Virus record (IMG/VR): IMGVR_UViG_3300020122_000282
Location: 1 to 41,908 of that record
Source of the DNA: a virus
Strand: one strand, 5' to 3'
DNA: 41,908 bases
Within the stretch, counting starts at the first letter, position 1; each line of letters opens with the position of its first letter. A model generated the notes under the pieces. The model saw only the letters and a program-made list of their open reading frames with translations, ran no database searches and had not been told where the DNA came from. Below, piece after piece: positions 21,576 through 29,595 of this stretch. The position numbers and the translations under genes are program-made.

Positions 21576-22183
21576 CACCCCTGCTCATCCTCGCATTCCT
21601 GTTCTTCACCAGCCCCGCCTGGGCCGTGCCCTTGGACTTCATGACGACCGACGTAAATCCCCAGGCGCAAACCGTTTCTTTCACCATGCACTTTCAAGGC
21701 GTGCCAGATTTCCAGGATACGGATCAATTCGGCCGGCAAGCCGATTCCTTTCAGCTCTATATTTATCAAATACCGACGCCAGAATTTTCCCAGGGTGGCG
21801 TGGATCTCAGTATCGTTCGAGGCGAAGAATTACATTGGGATCAAGGCCTTCCGATTCGCAATGTCACACTCGGATCTGATTTCCTCAATGATCCCCATGG
21901 CGGCGGATGGGGCAGCGTGCGGGAATCAGATCCGGTGATACTTACCGGCAATACCTTGACTTGGACGGGCACTCTCGCAGGACTCGGGTTGTCGAATGCC
22001 GATCCCTTCGGCTATGGGCATATTACCGCCTCATTCGGCAATGATTTTAATTCGTTCTTTGGGGGATGTACCAGCGCGGCGCCCTGTGCCATGCCAGAGC
22101 CAGATGGATTCTGGCCGCTGTTCCTGGGCCTCCTGGGGCTTGCTGCAATCGCCCTACGCTACAGGTGGGGGCTTGATACCTGA
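21572..22183 (+). CDS. PEP-CTERM sorted exported protein
   Basis: A protein of 203 residues with two strong ribosome-binding sites. A Sec signal peptide (LLILAFLFFTSP, cleavage after A-W-A near 18) leads to a beta-rich secreted domain with many Asp, Gly and aromatic residues. The last 30 residues are a textbook PEP-CTERM signal: P-E-P at 175-177, a membrane helix at 180-195 with two Gly-Leu steps, then R-Y-R. Exosortase would recognise this tail and hand the protein to the envelope or exopolysaccharide matrix. It is the second-last gene of the early operon. I know of no standard phage function for such a protein; envelope change or superinfection exclusion are guesses. Confidence 0.85.
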   Translation: MTPLLILAFLFFTSPAWAVPLDFMTTDVNPQAQTVSFTMHFQGVPDFQDTDQFGRQADSFQLYIYQIPTPEFSQGGVDLSIVRGEELHWDQGLPIRNVTLGSDFLNDPHGGGWGSVRESDPVILTGNTLTWTGTLAGLGLSNADPFGYGHITASFGNDFNSFFGGCTSAAPCAMPEPDGFWPLFLGLLGLAAIALRYRWGLDT

Positions 22184-22230
22184 ATAATGAGGGTTATCTG
22201 CAAGTAGTCCATTTCACAAAGGGGTCTTCT

Positions 22231-22443
22231 ATGAAAGCAATCTTATGGGTTCTCTTAGGCGCGGTCTTGGCCATTGCGGGGCAAACCTATGCCCAATCAT
22301 GGAACGGCAGCACCTACCAGGGGCAGGTCGAGACGAATACCTTAAACAATTTCAACAATTCTATCTATCGACAGCAGGGGAATCAGGACCAGCAGCAGAA
22401 TAGCGTCTATACGAATCCTTATGCCCATAAGTCGCCCTGCTAG
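22231..22443 (+). CDS. Small secreted Gln/Asn-rich protein
   Basis: A protein of 70 residues with AAAGGGG before its ATG. A clear signal peptide ends at T-Y-A near residue 21. The mature 49-residue part is very rich in Gln and Asn with repeated N-x-x-N and Y-R-Q-Q-G patterns, and ends in a single Cys. It is the last rightward gene. Its TAG overlaps the TAG of the opposing gene in CTAG. A periplasmic or surface role is likely; function unknown. Confidence 0.7.
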   Translation: MKAILWVLLGAVLAIAGQTYAQSWNGSTYQGQVETNTLNNFNNSIYRQQGNQDQQQNSVYTNPYAHKSPC

Positions 22444-22943
22444 GGCAGTGGTTTGGGCTGGACAATGGACGCGACGGTGGACATGGGCACAGAATTGCTC
22501 AACATTTGGTCTTTGTCAAAGGATCCTTTCGTCGTGCCGAACCAATAGCCGAGCACCATGGGCACGGCGGCAGCGAGGACGCCGATCAGCGTCAAGAGGA
22601 CTTCTCCTCCAGGGTCTTTGGTCGAAGGAATGCCATGAATGATCATGACGGCCAGCAGCCCGAAATAGCCGCCGATGATGACGAGCGTGAGCGTCCCAGG
22701 CCAAATGCTTCTCGTCGCCATTTGCATCTGCCGCGCCGATTGCACATCGCTGATCTGAGCCTGATAGGCCTCCAATTGCATCTCGGCTAATCGGAGCTTC
22801 ATCTGTTGCGCTTGCTCCGGCGAAAGATGGAATTCCTCGATGAGCCCTTTGACGCCATCGAAGATCCCCGCGACAAGCTTCTGCCCGGTCTCAGAGGCAA
22901 TGCCAGCGGGCGTGCTGCCTGAAAAGAGATCCCAGAACCCCAC
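22440..22943 (-). CDS. Holin-like membrane protein
   Basis: The true start is GTG 22943, overlapping the upstream TAG (TAGTG); the longer frame lies in another gene. The 167-residue product has an N-terminal helical part, a Gln/Glu-rich coiled region with D-V-Q-S-A-R, then two strong membrane helices (T-L-T-L-V-I-I-G-G-Y-F-G-L-L and L-L-T-L-I-G-V-L-A-A-A-V-P-M-V-L-G-Y). This resembles phage holins of the two/three-helix type with a cytoplasmic lead. It is near the endolysin gene and is the last late gene. Confidence 0.6.
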   Translation of the reverse strand: MGFWDLFSGSTPAGIASETGQKLVAGIFDGVKGLIEEFHLSPEQAQQMKLRLAEMQLEAYQAQISDVQSARQMQMATRSIWPGTLTLVIIGGYFGLLAVMIIHGIPSTKDPGGEVLLTLIGVLAAAVPMVLGYWFGTTKGSFDKDQMLSNSVPMSTVASIVQPKPLP

Positions 22944-23077
22944 TAGAGCACCTTCTTGACCGTCGAAATCTCGGTCATGATTTTGGCCTGGACGGATTTG
23001 CCATAGAAGTAAAAGATGAAGCCTCCAATGATGACGCCGCACGCGGCACTAATAATGACTGCGAGGAACAGTTCCAT
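22943..23077 (-). CDS. Small single-pass membrane protein (44 aa)
   Basis: ATG 23077 has AGGAGG eight bases upstream. One glycine-containing membrane helix (residues 3-25) is followed by a basic/polar tail (K-S-V-Q-A-K onwards). It sits in the lysis cluster between a coiled-coil membrane protein and the holin-like gene, so it may be a holin or antiholin part. The stop is shared with the next GTG. Confidence 0.6.
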   Translation of the reverse strand: MELFLAVIISAACGVIIGGFIFYFYGKSVQAKIMTEISTVKKVL

Positions 23078-23086
23078 ATGGCCTCC

Positions 23087-23377
23087 TCATTGATGAGATT
23101 GGCGTTGCTCGATCCAGCCCTGCTTGGTCGCGGCGCCGACGAGGCGTTGCACGCTCCGGTCCATTTCCTTAATATCATTCCGAGCATCTTTAATCTCAAA
23201 CCGCGCATCTTTCACCGCTTGCTCCATGACATCGATGCGATATTCATTCACATAAAACGCGCGAATGCCGGTAAAGAGTGAGATGCCCAACCCAATGACC
23301 GCCGCAATCGCAATCACGACTTCGGATGCGGACCGTCCCCAGGGTTTTTTGCGCCGCTCAATGAAATTCTCGCTCAT
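23087..23377 (-). CDS. Membrane-anchored coiled-coil protein, possible spanin
   Basis: A protein of 96 residues overlapping the upstream stop (ATGA). A basic N-terminus, one membrane helix (V-V-I-A-I-A-A-V-I-G-L-G-I-S-L-F) and then a long coiled coil with an internal duplication (K-D-A-R-x-E-I then K-D-A-R-N-D-I-K). This N-in topology with a periplasmic coiled coil is what an inner-membrane spanin looks like. No lipoprotein partner was found, so the role is tentative. Confidence 0.55.
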   Translation of the reverse strand: MSENFIERRKKPWGRSASEVVIAIAAVIGLGISLFTGIRAFYVNEYRIDVMEQAVKDARFEIKDARNDIKEMDRSVQRLVGAATKQGWIEQRQSHQ

Positions 23378-23556
23378 AGCGCATGGAGGACCATAGGAAG
23401 AGTGCCACCAAATCGATGCAGGAGAAAGAAGAGCACAGCGATGGCCGTGATGACATAGATGATGGTTTTGAAGAGTTGTGGCATGGGAATCTGTGTAATG
23501 ATCCAGACCAAGAATCCCACCAGTGCAATGTTCAACAGCAGCAGGATGAGATCCAT
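23374..23556 (-). CDS. Small two-helix membrane protein, holin candidate
   Basis: A protein of 60 residues with two membrane helices (L-L-L-N-I-A-L-V-G-F-L-V-W-I-I and I-I-Y-V-I-T-A-I-A-V-L-F-F-L-L) joined by a short Pro-containing loop. It directly follows the endolysin gene. Very similar-looking small two-helix proteins are common in Gram-negative phages and bacteria. Holin function is inferred from location and topology. Confidence 0.6.
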   Translation of the reverse strand: MDLILLLLNIALVGFLVWIITQIPMPQLFKTIIYVITAIAVLFFLLHRFGGTLPMVLHAL

Positions 23557-23898
23557 TTAGACTTCTCCCGTCAACCAGGAATCCAATGGCGATTCAATCC
23601 CTGGCCCTTTATGCACGACGCGCCAGACCCGCGGCATCCAATCCAGATGGAGATGCGAGTTCGTCACATCCGCTTCAATCCCAGGGAACCCAATCTCATA
23701 GGCGCGGCGCGCGGCCAGGATAAAGTCCTGCCTATTGTCGAACACCAGGTCCACCGCTTTCCCAGCGAGGTGCCCGCTATTGGGCGCGCCACCGACTGAG
23801 GCATTATGCAAGGGCGTCGAGATGAAGCGCGTGATGCTCGCCGGATGATCGATCAGCAAGTCATTCAGATGCGCGACAAAGTCCAAATCGAGAATCAT
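23557..23898 (-). CDS. Endolysin, M15-type peptidase
   Basis: A protein of 113 residues coupled to the tail fibre gene (TAATG). It shows the zinc peptidase pattern of the M15 family: S-G-H-L-A-G-K-A-V-D-L (His 43 and Asp 50) and S-H-L-H-L-D-W (His 84 and Asp 86). Such enzymes cut peptide links in peptidoglycan, and this is the compact single-domain form common in Gram-negative phages. It has no signal peptide, so it needs a holin; candidates follow directly. Confidence 0.85.
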   Translation of the reverse strand: MILDLDFVAHLNDLLIDHPASITRFISTPLHNASVGGAPNSGHLAGKAVDLVFDNRQDFILAARRAYEIGFPGIEADVTNSHLHLDWMPRVWRVVHKGPGIESPLDSWLTGEV

Positions 23899-25016
23899 TA
23901 GACCCTCCAGCCCGCTGCATCGGCTTCAATCAAAAAGAGATAGCCCATCTCCGCATTATTCAGCGCACAGGAGGTGCTGCCAAGACCGCCCACAATATTG
24001 GCATTGCGAAAGACCTGGAAGTTCGAGGTATCCCACATGAGAAAGGTACAGTCAGACACGCTCGTGGAATCAATTGTTGCAAACCCGACGCCCCCAATCA
24101 TACTCGGCAAGGTTTCGGAATGGGTCGCCGCCGTATCGAAATTCGTCGCCACGGGGGTAATGACCGTCGTATCAAAGGTAATGCCGGTCGGGAGTGCAAA
24201 CAAATACGCACCAGTGCCCGTAGTGCCGCCAGTGGCGGAGGAAATCTGAAGACTGTAGCGGACCTGGACGCGCTTACCCAATCGCCGCCAATAGACAGCA
24301 TCAATATCCGGCGTGGAGGGTTTCGAGGGGTTCGCTGAGGAACCCGTGATCGTCATCGTGCCCGCACTCACCCAATCCGTCATGGCAATATGTTCCACGA
24401 CCGACCAATTGGCGCCATCGCTCACAATGGTCAGCCGTTCGCCCTTGGTATAGAGCAGATAGGTTGTGGTGGGTCCCGTGCCATCTTCAATCGTCTCCGA
24501 TCCTGCCGGATCAATGGTATAGACCTGCGTGAGCGAGGTGCCCTGGTGAATAAAGGTAATTTGCTGACCCGTATTCCCCACTGCAGAATTGAGTGTCAAG
24601 GTGAAGGAGGCTCCGCTCAAGAGTGCCGTGCGCGTCGTTTGCGCAATGGTGGTGCTGGAGGTATGCGAGACCAGATTCTTCAAGGCATCGACATACTGTT
24701 TGCTCGCAATCCCAAGGGCCGCGGTGGGGTCCGCGCCGACCGTCGAGGTGTTCAATACGCCGCTCGTAATCGTCGGGGTCGTGAGCGTCGCATTGACGAA
24801 GGCGGGCGCCGTAAAAGTGGCTGTTCCGGTGAATGTCGTGTTGACCAATGTCAAGCCGGTGATCGATTGCGTCGAGAGCAGGGCATTGCCCAGCAAGGCC
24901 CCCACATCGATCTGCGAGAGCAGCACCACGCGGCCATCGGCGAGCGTCACTTCAAAGGTGCCCGTGCCGAAGTTACAGTCTTCTTTGCCGATGGGGGAGT
25001 AACGAATGGTTTCCAT
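23898..25016 (-). CDS. Tail fibre protein
   Basis: A protein of 372 residues starting in the upstream stop (TAATG). The first 40 residues differ in composition and may attach to the tail. A Thr/Ala/Val beta repeat (T-L-V-N-T-T-F-T-G-T-A-T-F style) leads to A-L-G-I-A-S-K-Q-Y-V-D-A-L-K-N, a motif typical of phage fibres before the shaft. The C-terminal part is a beta-rich receptor-binding region with three Cys and little charge. Position before the lysis genes is also typical. It probably binds the host surface. Confidence 0.8.
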   Translation of the reverse strand: METIRYSPIGKEDCNFGTGTFEVTLADGRVVLLSQIDVGALLGNALLSTQSITGLTLVNTTFTGTATFTAPAFVNATLTTPTITSGVLNTSTVGADPTAALGIASKQYVDALKNLVSHTSSTTIAQTTRTALLSGASFTLTLNSAVGNTGQQITFIHQGTSLTQVYTIDPAGSETIEDGTGPTTTYLLYTKGERLTIVSDGANWSVVEHIAMTDWVSAGTMTITGSSANPSKPSTPDIDAVYWRRLGKRVQVRYSLQISSATGGTTGTGAYLFALPTGITFDTTVITPVATNFDTAATHSETLPSMIGGVGFATIDSTSVSDCTFLMWDTSNFQVFRNANIVGGLGSTSCALNNAEMGYLFLIEADAAGWRV

Positions 25017-26362
25017 TAGCGTGTCATCTCCGTGCCGGATTGAGCTTGCGTCGCGGTCATGAAGGAGGACAAAATCGAGAGCGCCTTCGGCGTCAAAGTC
25101 CCTTGATTACTCTTGAGCAAGGCGCGCATGAGGGCTCGCCCTGGCGTTGTCGTCATCGCATAGCTAATGACTTGCGGCGCGCCCGCGGCAATCCCCCCGG
25201 CAATCGAGGAGGCCGTGGGATCACCTGTCGCATACAAAGCGCCAGCCCCCACCAATCCCGCACGCCCGACTGCACGTCCCGCGCCATACTGCCCAGGCGG
25301 CGGGAGATTGGGAATCTTGAGGAGCATCTGGGCCGTGGCCTTGAGATCATCCTGCTGATCCATCGGCAGCCCGCGAATCCGCTTGTCCGTTTTCAAATGC
25401 TGCATCAGTCCTTTGGCGTTCACATATTCCAGGCCCGTATTCTGCTGTGGCTGAATAATTTTCTTCGCAATATGGTCCGCCAATTCATCGCGCGTCTTTT
25501 CCAACTTCGTCGCTTGCGAGGCGGCTTGGAGCAGATCAGCCGCCGGGGTGCCTCCAGCCTTCGCCGCCGCATCGAGGTCCTGCTCGAGCGCCGCAAAGAG
25601 CTGTTTATTCGCCGCCTGAATGGATTTGGGCTTGGTCGTATCGAAGGACATATCACGGCCAAACCGGGATTTGAGCGCTTGAAAGGCGCCAATATCGATG
25701 CCCTCTGGACTCGTCTCGGCCAGATGCTTGGCCTCTTCCGCTAACTTCATCACCGACGCATCCCGAGACGATTCAATGGGCACGCGCATTTCTCGTTCAA
25801 GAATCTCTTTGGATGTCTTGAGCAGGTTATGACTTGGAATCACAATCGGCCCCAGGTGCCCTTGCTGCGCTCCCTGATCGCTCATCTGCTTCAGCATGGT
25901 AAACAGTTCATCGGATGTGCCGGATGGCGTAATGGTTTTGCCAGCCATTTCCTTCGCCATCTTGGTACCGAGCGCTTGCAGCTCCACGGCCGCCCCTGGC
26001 AATCTGGAGAGCCCAGCCTTCAATCCCGTGAAGGCTCCGCGCACTGCTGGAGGCGCCGCGGCGGCGATCCCGACTTGTGTCAGACTGGGATCAGTAATCC
26101 CTAAGGCTTGATTGCCCATCTCTCCCAAGGCCCCTCCAGCAGACTCTCCCGCCATCATGCCAGGGCCTCCGCCGAATCGACCGCCGAGCATCCCGCCCGC
26201 GATATTGCCCGCAGTCGGCAGAATCGTCGGAGCCAGCATCTTGGCCCCCGTGCCCAGCGCCGATAGCCAATCGGAGGATTCAGGCTGCTGGCGCTGTTCT
26301 GCCATGACCTCTTCAAAGGCCTGCTGATCGAGCTTCGCTTTCTCGCCGGTACTAAGGGGCAT
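25016..26362 (-). CDS. Probable internal/ejection protein with glycine-zipper segments
   Basis: A protein of 448 residues. An N-terminal Gln/Glu helix is followed by Gly/Ala/Met-rich hydrophobic segments (G-N-I-A-G-G-M-L-G-G-R-F-G-G-G), a long soluble helical centre (K-x-L-E-x-E, coiled parts), and a second Gly/Ala-rich hydrophobic region near residue 370-400 that could insert in a membrane. Such proteins are packed in podovirus heads and ejected to form a channel for DNA. It lies with two other probable ejection proteins before the tail fibre. Confidence 0.6.
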   Translation of the reverse strand: MPLSTGEKAKLDQQAFEEVMAEQRQQPESSDWLSALGTGAKMLAPTILPTAGNIAGGMLGGRFGGGPGMMAGESAGGALGEMGNQALGITDPSLTQVGIAAAAPPAVRGAFTGLKAGLSRLPGAAVELQALGTKMAKEMAGKTITPSGTSDELFTMLKQMSDQGAQQGHLGPIVIPSHNLLKTSKEILEREMRVPIESSRDASVMKLAEEAKHLAETSPEGIDIGAFQALKSRFGRDMSFDTTKPKSIQAANKQLFAALEQDLDAAAKAGGTPAADLLQAASQATKLEKTRDELADHIAKKIIQPQQNTGLEYVNAKGLMQHLKTDKRIRGLPMDQQDDLKATAQMLLKIPNLPPPGQYGAGRAVGRAGLVGAGALYATGDPTASSIAGGIAAGAPQVISYAMTTTPGRALMRALLKSNQGTLTPKALSILSSFMTATQAQSGTEMTR

Positions 26363-28097
26363 GGGTCCCTTGCATTTTTTGCCTGAGTTTCGCTTTCTGC
26401 TCTTCTAAGTACTGTGCTGCTTCATTCGTGGGCTTCGGCGGTTCGCCTGACAATTTCTCATACGCCTGCTTGGCGTGGGGTGCCAGGAGATCCAGGCCTT
26501 CTTTGGTCGTACCCATACCTTTGTTATAGGTATCGCCCAACGCTTCGATCTTCGAGCCGAGCAATTGCACGCCTTCCTGCAGCGAGGCCCGCATGGCTTC
26601 TGGGGAATCCGCCGCGCTAAAGGATTGCTTCCATGCTTGAATATCGGCCCCGCTCCCGCCGCTCCCTCGATAGGCCCGCTCAAACTCCGAGGCTACCGCC
26701 TGCTTATCAATATTGAATTTGTTCAATCGTCCCTTGAGTTCAGGTGAGAAGGGCGACATAGTGACATTCTTTAGCCAATTCAAGGCCATATTGTCAGTAT
26801 TATGGAGCGATTCCATCGTCTTGCTAAAGTTCTCCAAATGCCCCATGACGGTATTGAGGGCATTGAGCGAACGCGCCGCTGGCCCAGAGGTGAAATCCTT
26901 CCGCGTGCTGGCCCGCGCCTGATAATTCACGGCATCGAAGGTGGGGTCGTACTGACTCACGAGACTGATCATGTTCTGCCAATAGGGGGATTTGAGGGCA
27001 AAGCCCGCTGGGAACTGCATCCGCCCTTCCGCCAAGGCTTTGACTTGATCGGCGGTCGCTTTAGGGAGGCCGTCCAGCAAGGCTTGTCCCGTCGTGGTGG
27101 GGGTAATCCCGCTGCTCCGATGCAAGGAAGACGGGATGGCTTCCATGCGCCCGCTTTCCTTATTCATGCCAATGAACGAATTGGGGTCCAGTGGATCGGG
27201 CTGAATATTCGTATACTTCGATTCGATCTTTTCCGGCTTCTCCAGGCTGTCCATGACCTTGGAGATCTGTTCCGGCTTCGCAAAGCTATAGAGTTCATGT
27301 GCCGAAGGCGTATGGCCCAGTTCATGGCTGATGAATTTCATTTCGTCGGGATATTCTTTCCCGAACGTCCCCACAAGCGAGAGCGCTTCTTTCGTCAGTT
27401 CCGGTTTGTCGCCTTTACTGCTGCCCGCCTTGAACAGTTCCGGGGCCTGTCCAGGCGTTTCCTTATAAATATCCTGCTTGGGATCGAAGCCTTTATAGGT
27501 CGGCGTCTGGGGCGTGAGAAATCGCGCCATAATGGCGGAGGTCGTATTGGGATCGCCGCTTTGCAAGGCCGCGCTAATGAAGGAGCGGACTTCCGGCGAA
27601 TAGCCGGCTAAGGCGGTATCGAGCTGAGATGGGCCAGGAGGACCCATGCCCACCCGGACGGGCGCCCCAGGCCCAGGCAATTCCGTCGTCTGCGCCGCAG
27701 TCATGGGGCGCGGGCCCTCCTGGGTAAAGGCGGGCGAGCCCTGTTGCTGCAGCGCATTCAACTGATCCCCCATGGAGGCATACATGGCCGTGGGTTGTGC
27801 CAATTGCTCTGGGGTAAACCCTTGTCCAGGCGTGACGCCAGTCGAGATCGGCGCCCCAGGACCAGGGAGTTCCTGTGCGGGCTGTTCTACTGTCGGTCGT
27901 GGACCTTCAGCGACGACCGGCTTACCTTCAGTCGGCATGGTCATGGTTTTCAGCAGGTTATGGAACTCCTTGACCTGCTTGGCCTGGGCGTTCATATGCT
28001 CGGTCTGGGCCGTCAGATGTTCCATCTGCGCCTTATGCAGGCGATTCTCATTCGCTTGCTGAATGCCACCGGCTAGCCCTTGAAGGAAGGACCCCAT
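26352..28097 (-). CDS. Probable internal/ejection protein (581 aa)
   Basis: Its start overlaps the upstream stop (TAATG). The N-terminus is a Gln/His-rich coiled coil (T-A-Q-T-E-H-M-N-A-Q-A-K-Q). A Pro/Gly region follows with a duplicated block, E-L-P-G-P-G-A-P-[IV], near residues 76 and 138, each preceded by E-G-P-R-P. The rest is helical, including S-E-F-E-R-A-Y-R-G-S-G-G-S-G and E-G-V-Q-L-L-G-S-K-I-E-A-L-G, which I associate with large phage internal virion proteins. No lytic motif is obvious. Confidence 0.6.
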   Translation of the reverse strand: MGSFLQGLAGGIQQANENRLHKAQMEHLTAQTEHMNAQAKQVKEFHNLLKTMTMPTEGKPVVAEGPRPTVEQPAQELPGPGAPISTGVTPGQGFTPEQLAQPTAMYASMGDQLNALQQQGSPAFTQEGPRPMTAAQTTELPGPGAPVRVGMGPPGPSQLDTALAGYSPEVRSFISAALQSGDPNTTSAIMARFLTPQTPTYKGFDPKQDIYKETPGQAPELFKAGSSKGDKPELTKEALSLVGTFGKEYPDEMKFISHELGHTPSAHELYSFAKPEQISKVMDSLEKPEKIESKYTNIQPDPLDPNSFIGMNKESGRMEAIPSSLHRSSGITPTTTGQALLDGLPKATADQVKALAEGRMQFPAGFALKSPYWQNMISLVSQYDPTFDAVNYQARASTRKDFTSGPAARSLNALNTVMGHLENFSKTMESLHNTDNMALNWLKNVTMSPFSPELKGRLNKFNIDKQAVASEFERAYRGSGGSGADIQAWKQSFSAADSPEAMRASLQEGVQLLGSKIEALGDTYNKGMGTTKEGLDLLAPHAKQAYEKLSGEPPKPTNEAAQYLEEQKAKLRQKMQGTHAP

Positions 28098-28366
28098 TAC
28101 CGCCCTCCACCAAACATGCCACCCAGGGCATCGATCATCCCCTGATAGGGGTGTTGGCGTTGCTGGGCGAGCATCAGGTTCTGGAGGGAGATGCCTCCTG
28201 CTGGCGCTTGCGGACCTTGTGTTCCCGGTCCGAGTGGGGCGCCTCCGCTACCTGGCAATGGAATGGCTCCCATCAGCTTCTTCAGGAAGTCGTTATGGGC
28301 GGACTGCTGCTGGATCTGATTCACTGAATTGACGCCGCTGGCGATGCCCGAGCCGAAGTCACCCAT
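28097..28366 (-). CDS. Small Gly/Pro-rich virion protein (89 aa)
   Basis: AGGAG lies before ATG 28366. The N-terminus G-S-G-I-A-S-G-V-N-S and Q-I-Q-Q-Q-S helix resemble those of its neighbours, followed by Gly/Pro linkers and G-G-M-F-G-G-G-R at the end. Likely a small internal or tail virion protein by position. Confidence 0.6.
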   Translation of the reverse strand: MGDFGSGIASGVNSVNQIQQQSAHNDFLKKLMGAIPLPGSGGAPLGPGTQGPQAPAGGISLQNLMLAQQRQHPYQGMIDALGGMFGGGR

Positions 28367-28375
28367 GATCTTCTC

Positions 28376-28864
28376 CTAGATAAAGGCCGCTTTGCCTGCG
28401 GCGCCCGCCAACTGCCCCAAGCCTCCCTGGAAGGACGCATTCTGTCCCATGCGCTGCTGCCCGAGTTGCGAGAGCAAGCCGCCCGCATTGCCGAGTCCCG
28501 ACATGCCGAGGGAAGTCCCCCCTAACGCTTGTTCAAAGAGCGAGTTGCGCAGATTGCTCTGCAAGCCCTGGCGGGCGATTTGGCCTTGGAGGATATTGTT
28601 CATGAGGCCGCTTTGGAGCTGCCCGCCTCGAGCCCCGGTATCGAGAATGCCTTGATTGGCGGTCGCTTGCTGATGCGCCAGATCTTGCAGCGGACCCGTG
28701 AGACTCAGGACTTTCGGAATCCGGCCATTTGCCAGAAAGCCGCCGAGCTGCCCATAGGCGGTCATGCCGGTCTGCGCCGGCGTCTGCGCATATTGGCCCA
28801 GCAGATTCCCCAAGCCGCTCGCCTGCCCGGTTTGCTCAGACCCCTTACGAAATGTCGAGCCCAT
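28376..28864 (-). CDS. Gly/Gln-rich virion protein (162 aa)
   Basis: A soluble, low-charge protein very rich in Gly, Gln, Leu and Ala with repeated G-x-L/G-Q patterns and helical segments. Similar small Gly/Gln/Leu proteins precede the ejection proteins in other podoviruses. It overlaps the GNAT gene by 20 bases. No enzymatic motif. Confidence 0.6.
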   Translation of the reverse strand: MGSTFRKGSEQTGQASGLGNLLGQYAQTPAQTGMTAYGQLGGFLANGRIPKVLSLTGPLQDLAHQQATANQGILDTGARGGQLQSGLMNNILQGQIARQGLQSNLRNSLFEQALGGTSLGMSGLGNAGGLLSQLGQQRMGQNASFQGGLGQLAGAAGKAAFI

Positions 28865-29384
28865 AGAACTGCTCCTTCCTTAACCGAAACACACGCACAT
28901 CATGATCAATCCCATCGACTTGCGCAAAGTCCGGCAGGACGGCCATGCGGTCAAAGCCCACCTCCGTAATGAGTCGCGCCGCCTGTGGCCAGGGGGTCAC
29001 GCCCCAAATGGCCTGGAGTTTCAATTCCTCAAAGCCGTAATCACAGAAGAGCCGCACCGCTTCGATCCCCGCTTTGCCACGATAGCCTAAGGCCATGAAG
29101 ACGCTTCCAATGGCGCGTGTATTCGGAATGACATCATCGAACCAGAGAAATCCGGCGATCTCGTCCATGTTCGTATTCTGAACAATGAAGAGGAGCCGCC
29201 CGCTGTCCTCACTGAAATAGCGGCAGAAATGTTCCAGGTCGCCATGCTTTTCCTCGACCGTATGGAGGCCCCAGAAGAGCTGATGAAAGGCTTTCGCTTC
29301 TTCCACCAAGCGCCAGAGCCGATACAGCGTATCCTTCGGATAGGCTCCGCGCAGATAGGGCCAGAGCCGCACGAGACGCCCCAT
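28845..29384 (-). CDS. GNAT-family N-acetyltransferase (RimJ/RimL-like)
   Basis: I choose ATG 29384 (179 residues), just past the upstream stop; the frame extends to 29468. The GNAT pattern is clear: strands with I-A-G-F-L-W-F-D, then A-L-G-Y-R-G-K-A-G-I-E-A-V for the acetyl-CoA loop, a helix, then L-x-L-x-A-I-W-G and the final A-A-R-L-I-T-E-V-G-F. It probably acetylates an amino group on a protein or small molecule. It is an enzyme inside the virion gene cluster, like the transferases at 34-38 kb. The substrate is unknown. Confidence 0.75.
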   Translation of the reverse strand: MGRLVRLWPYLRGAYPKDTLYRLWRLVEEAKAFHQLFWGLHTVEEKHGDLEHFCRYFSEDSGRLLFIVQNTNMDEIAGFLWFDDVIPNTRAIGSVFMALGYRGKAGIEAVRLFCDYGFEELKLQAIWGVTPWPQAARLITEVGFDRMAVLPDFAQVDGIDHDVRVFRLRKEQFYGLDIS

Positions 29385-29400
29385 ATAGCGGTCCAGCGGA

Positions 29401-29595
29401 TTAGAGACCGCTGTCGCCCCAGCTATGGAGGAGCTGATTGTTGGTGTCGAAATAGCGGACGCTATCATAGAGTTTCACCGGCCCTTTCAACCCTTTCAAA
29501 TCGTCCAATTCATCGCGGATCTGATGGAAGCGGTCATTGAGCACCGGAATCTCGTTACTGCTCACCGATAAGGGGCCGCTCGTGACGTTCGGCAT
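29401..29595 (-). CDS. Small helical protein (64 aa)
   Basis: It starts directly after the tail-hub stop. The centre is an acidic helix (F-H-Q-I-R-D-E-L-D-D-L-K-G) and the C-terminus has Y-F-D-T-N-N-Q-L-L-H-S-W. It may be a small virion component. No family recognised. Confidence 0.55.
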   Translation of the reverse strand: MPNVTSGPLSVSSNEIPVLNDRFHQIRDELDDLKGLKGPVKLYDSVRYFDTNNQLLHSWGDSGL

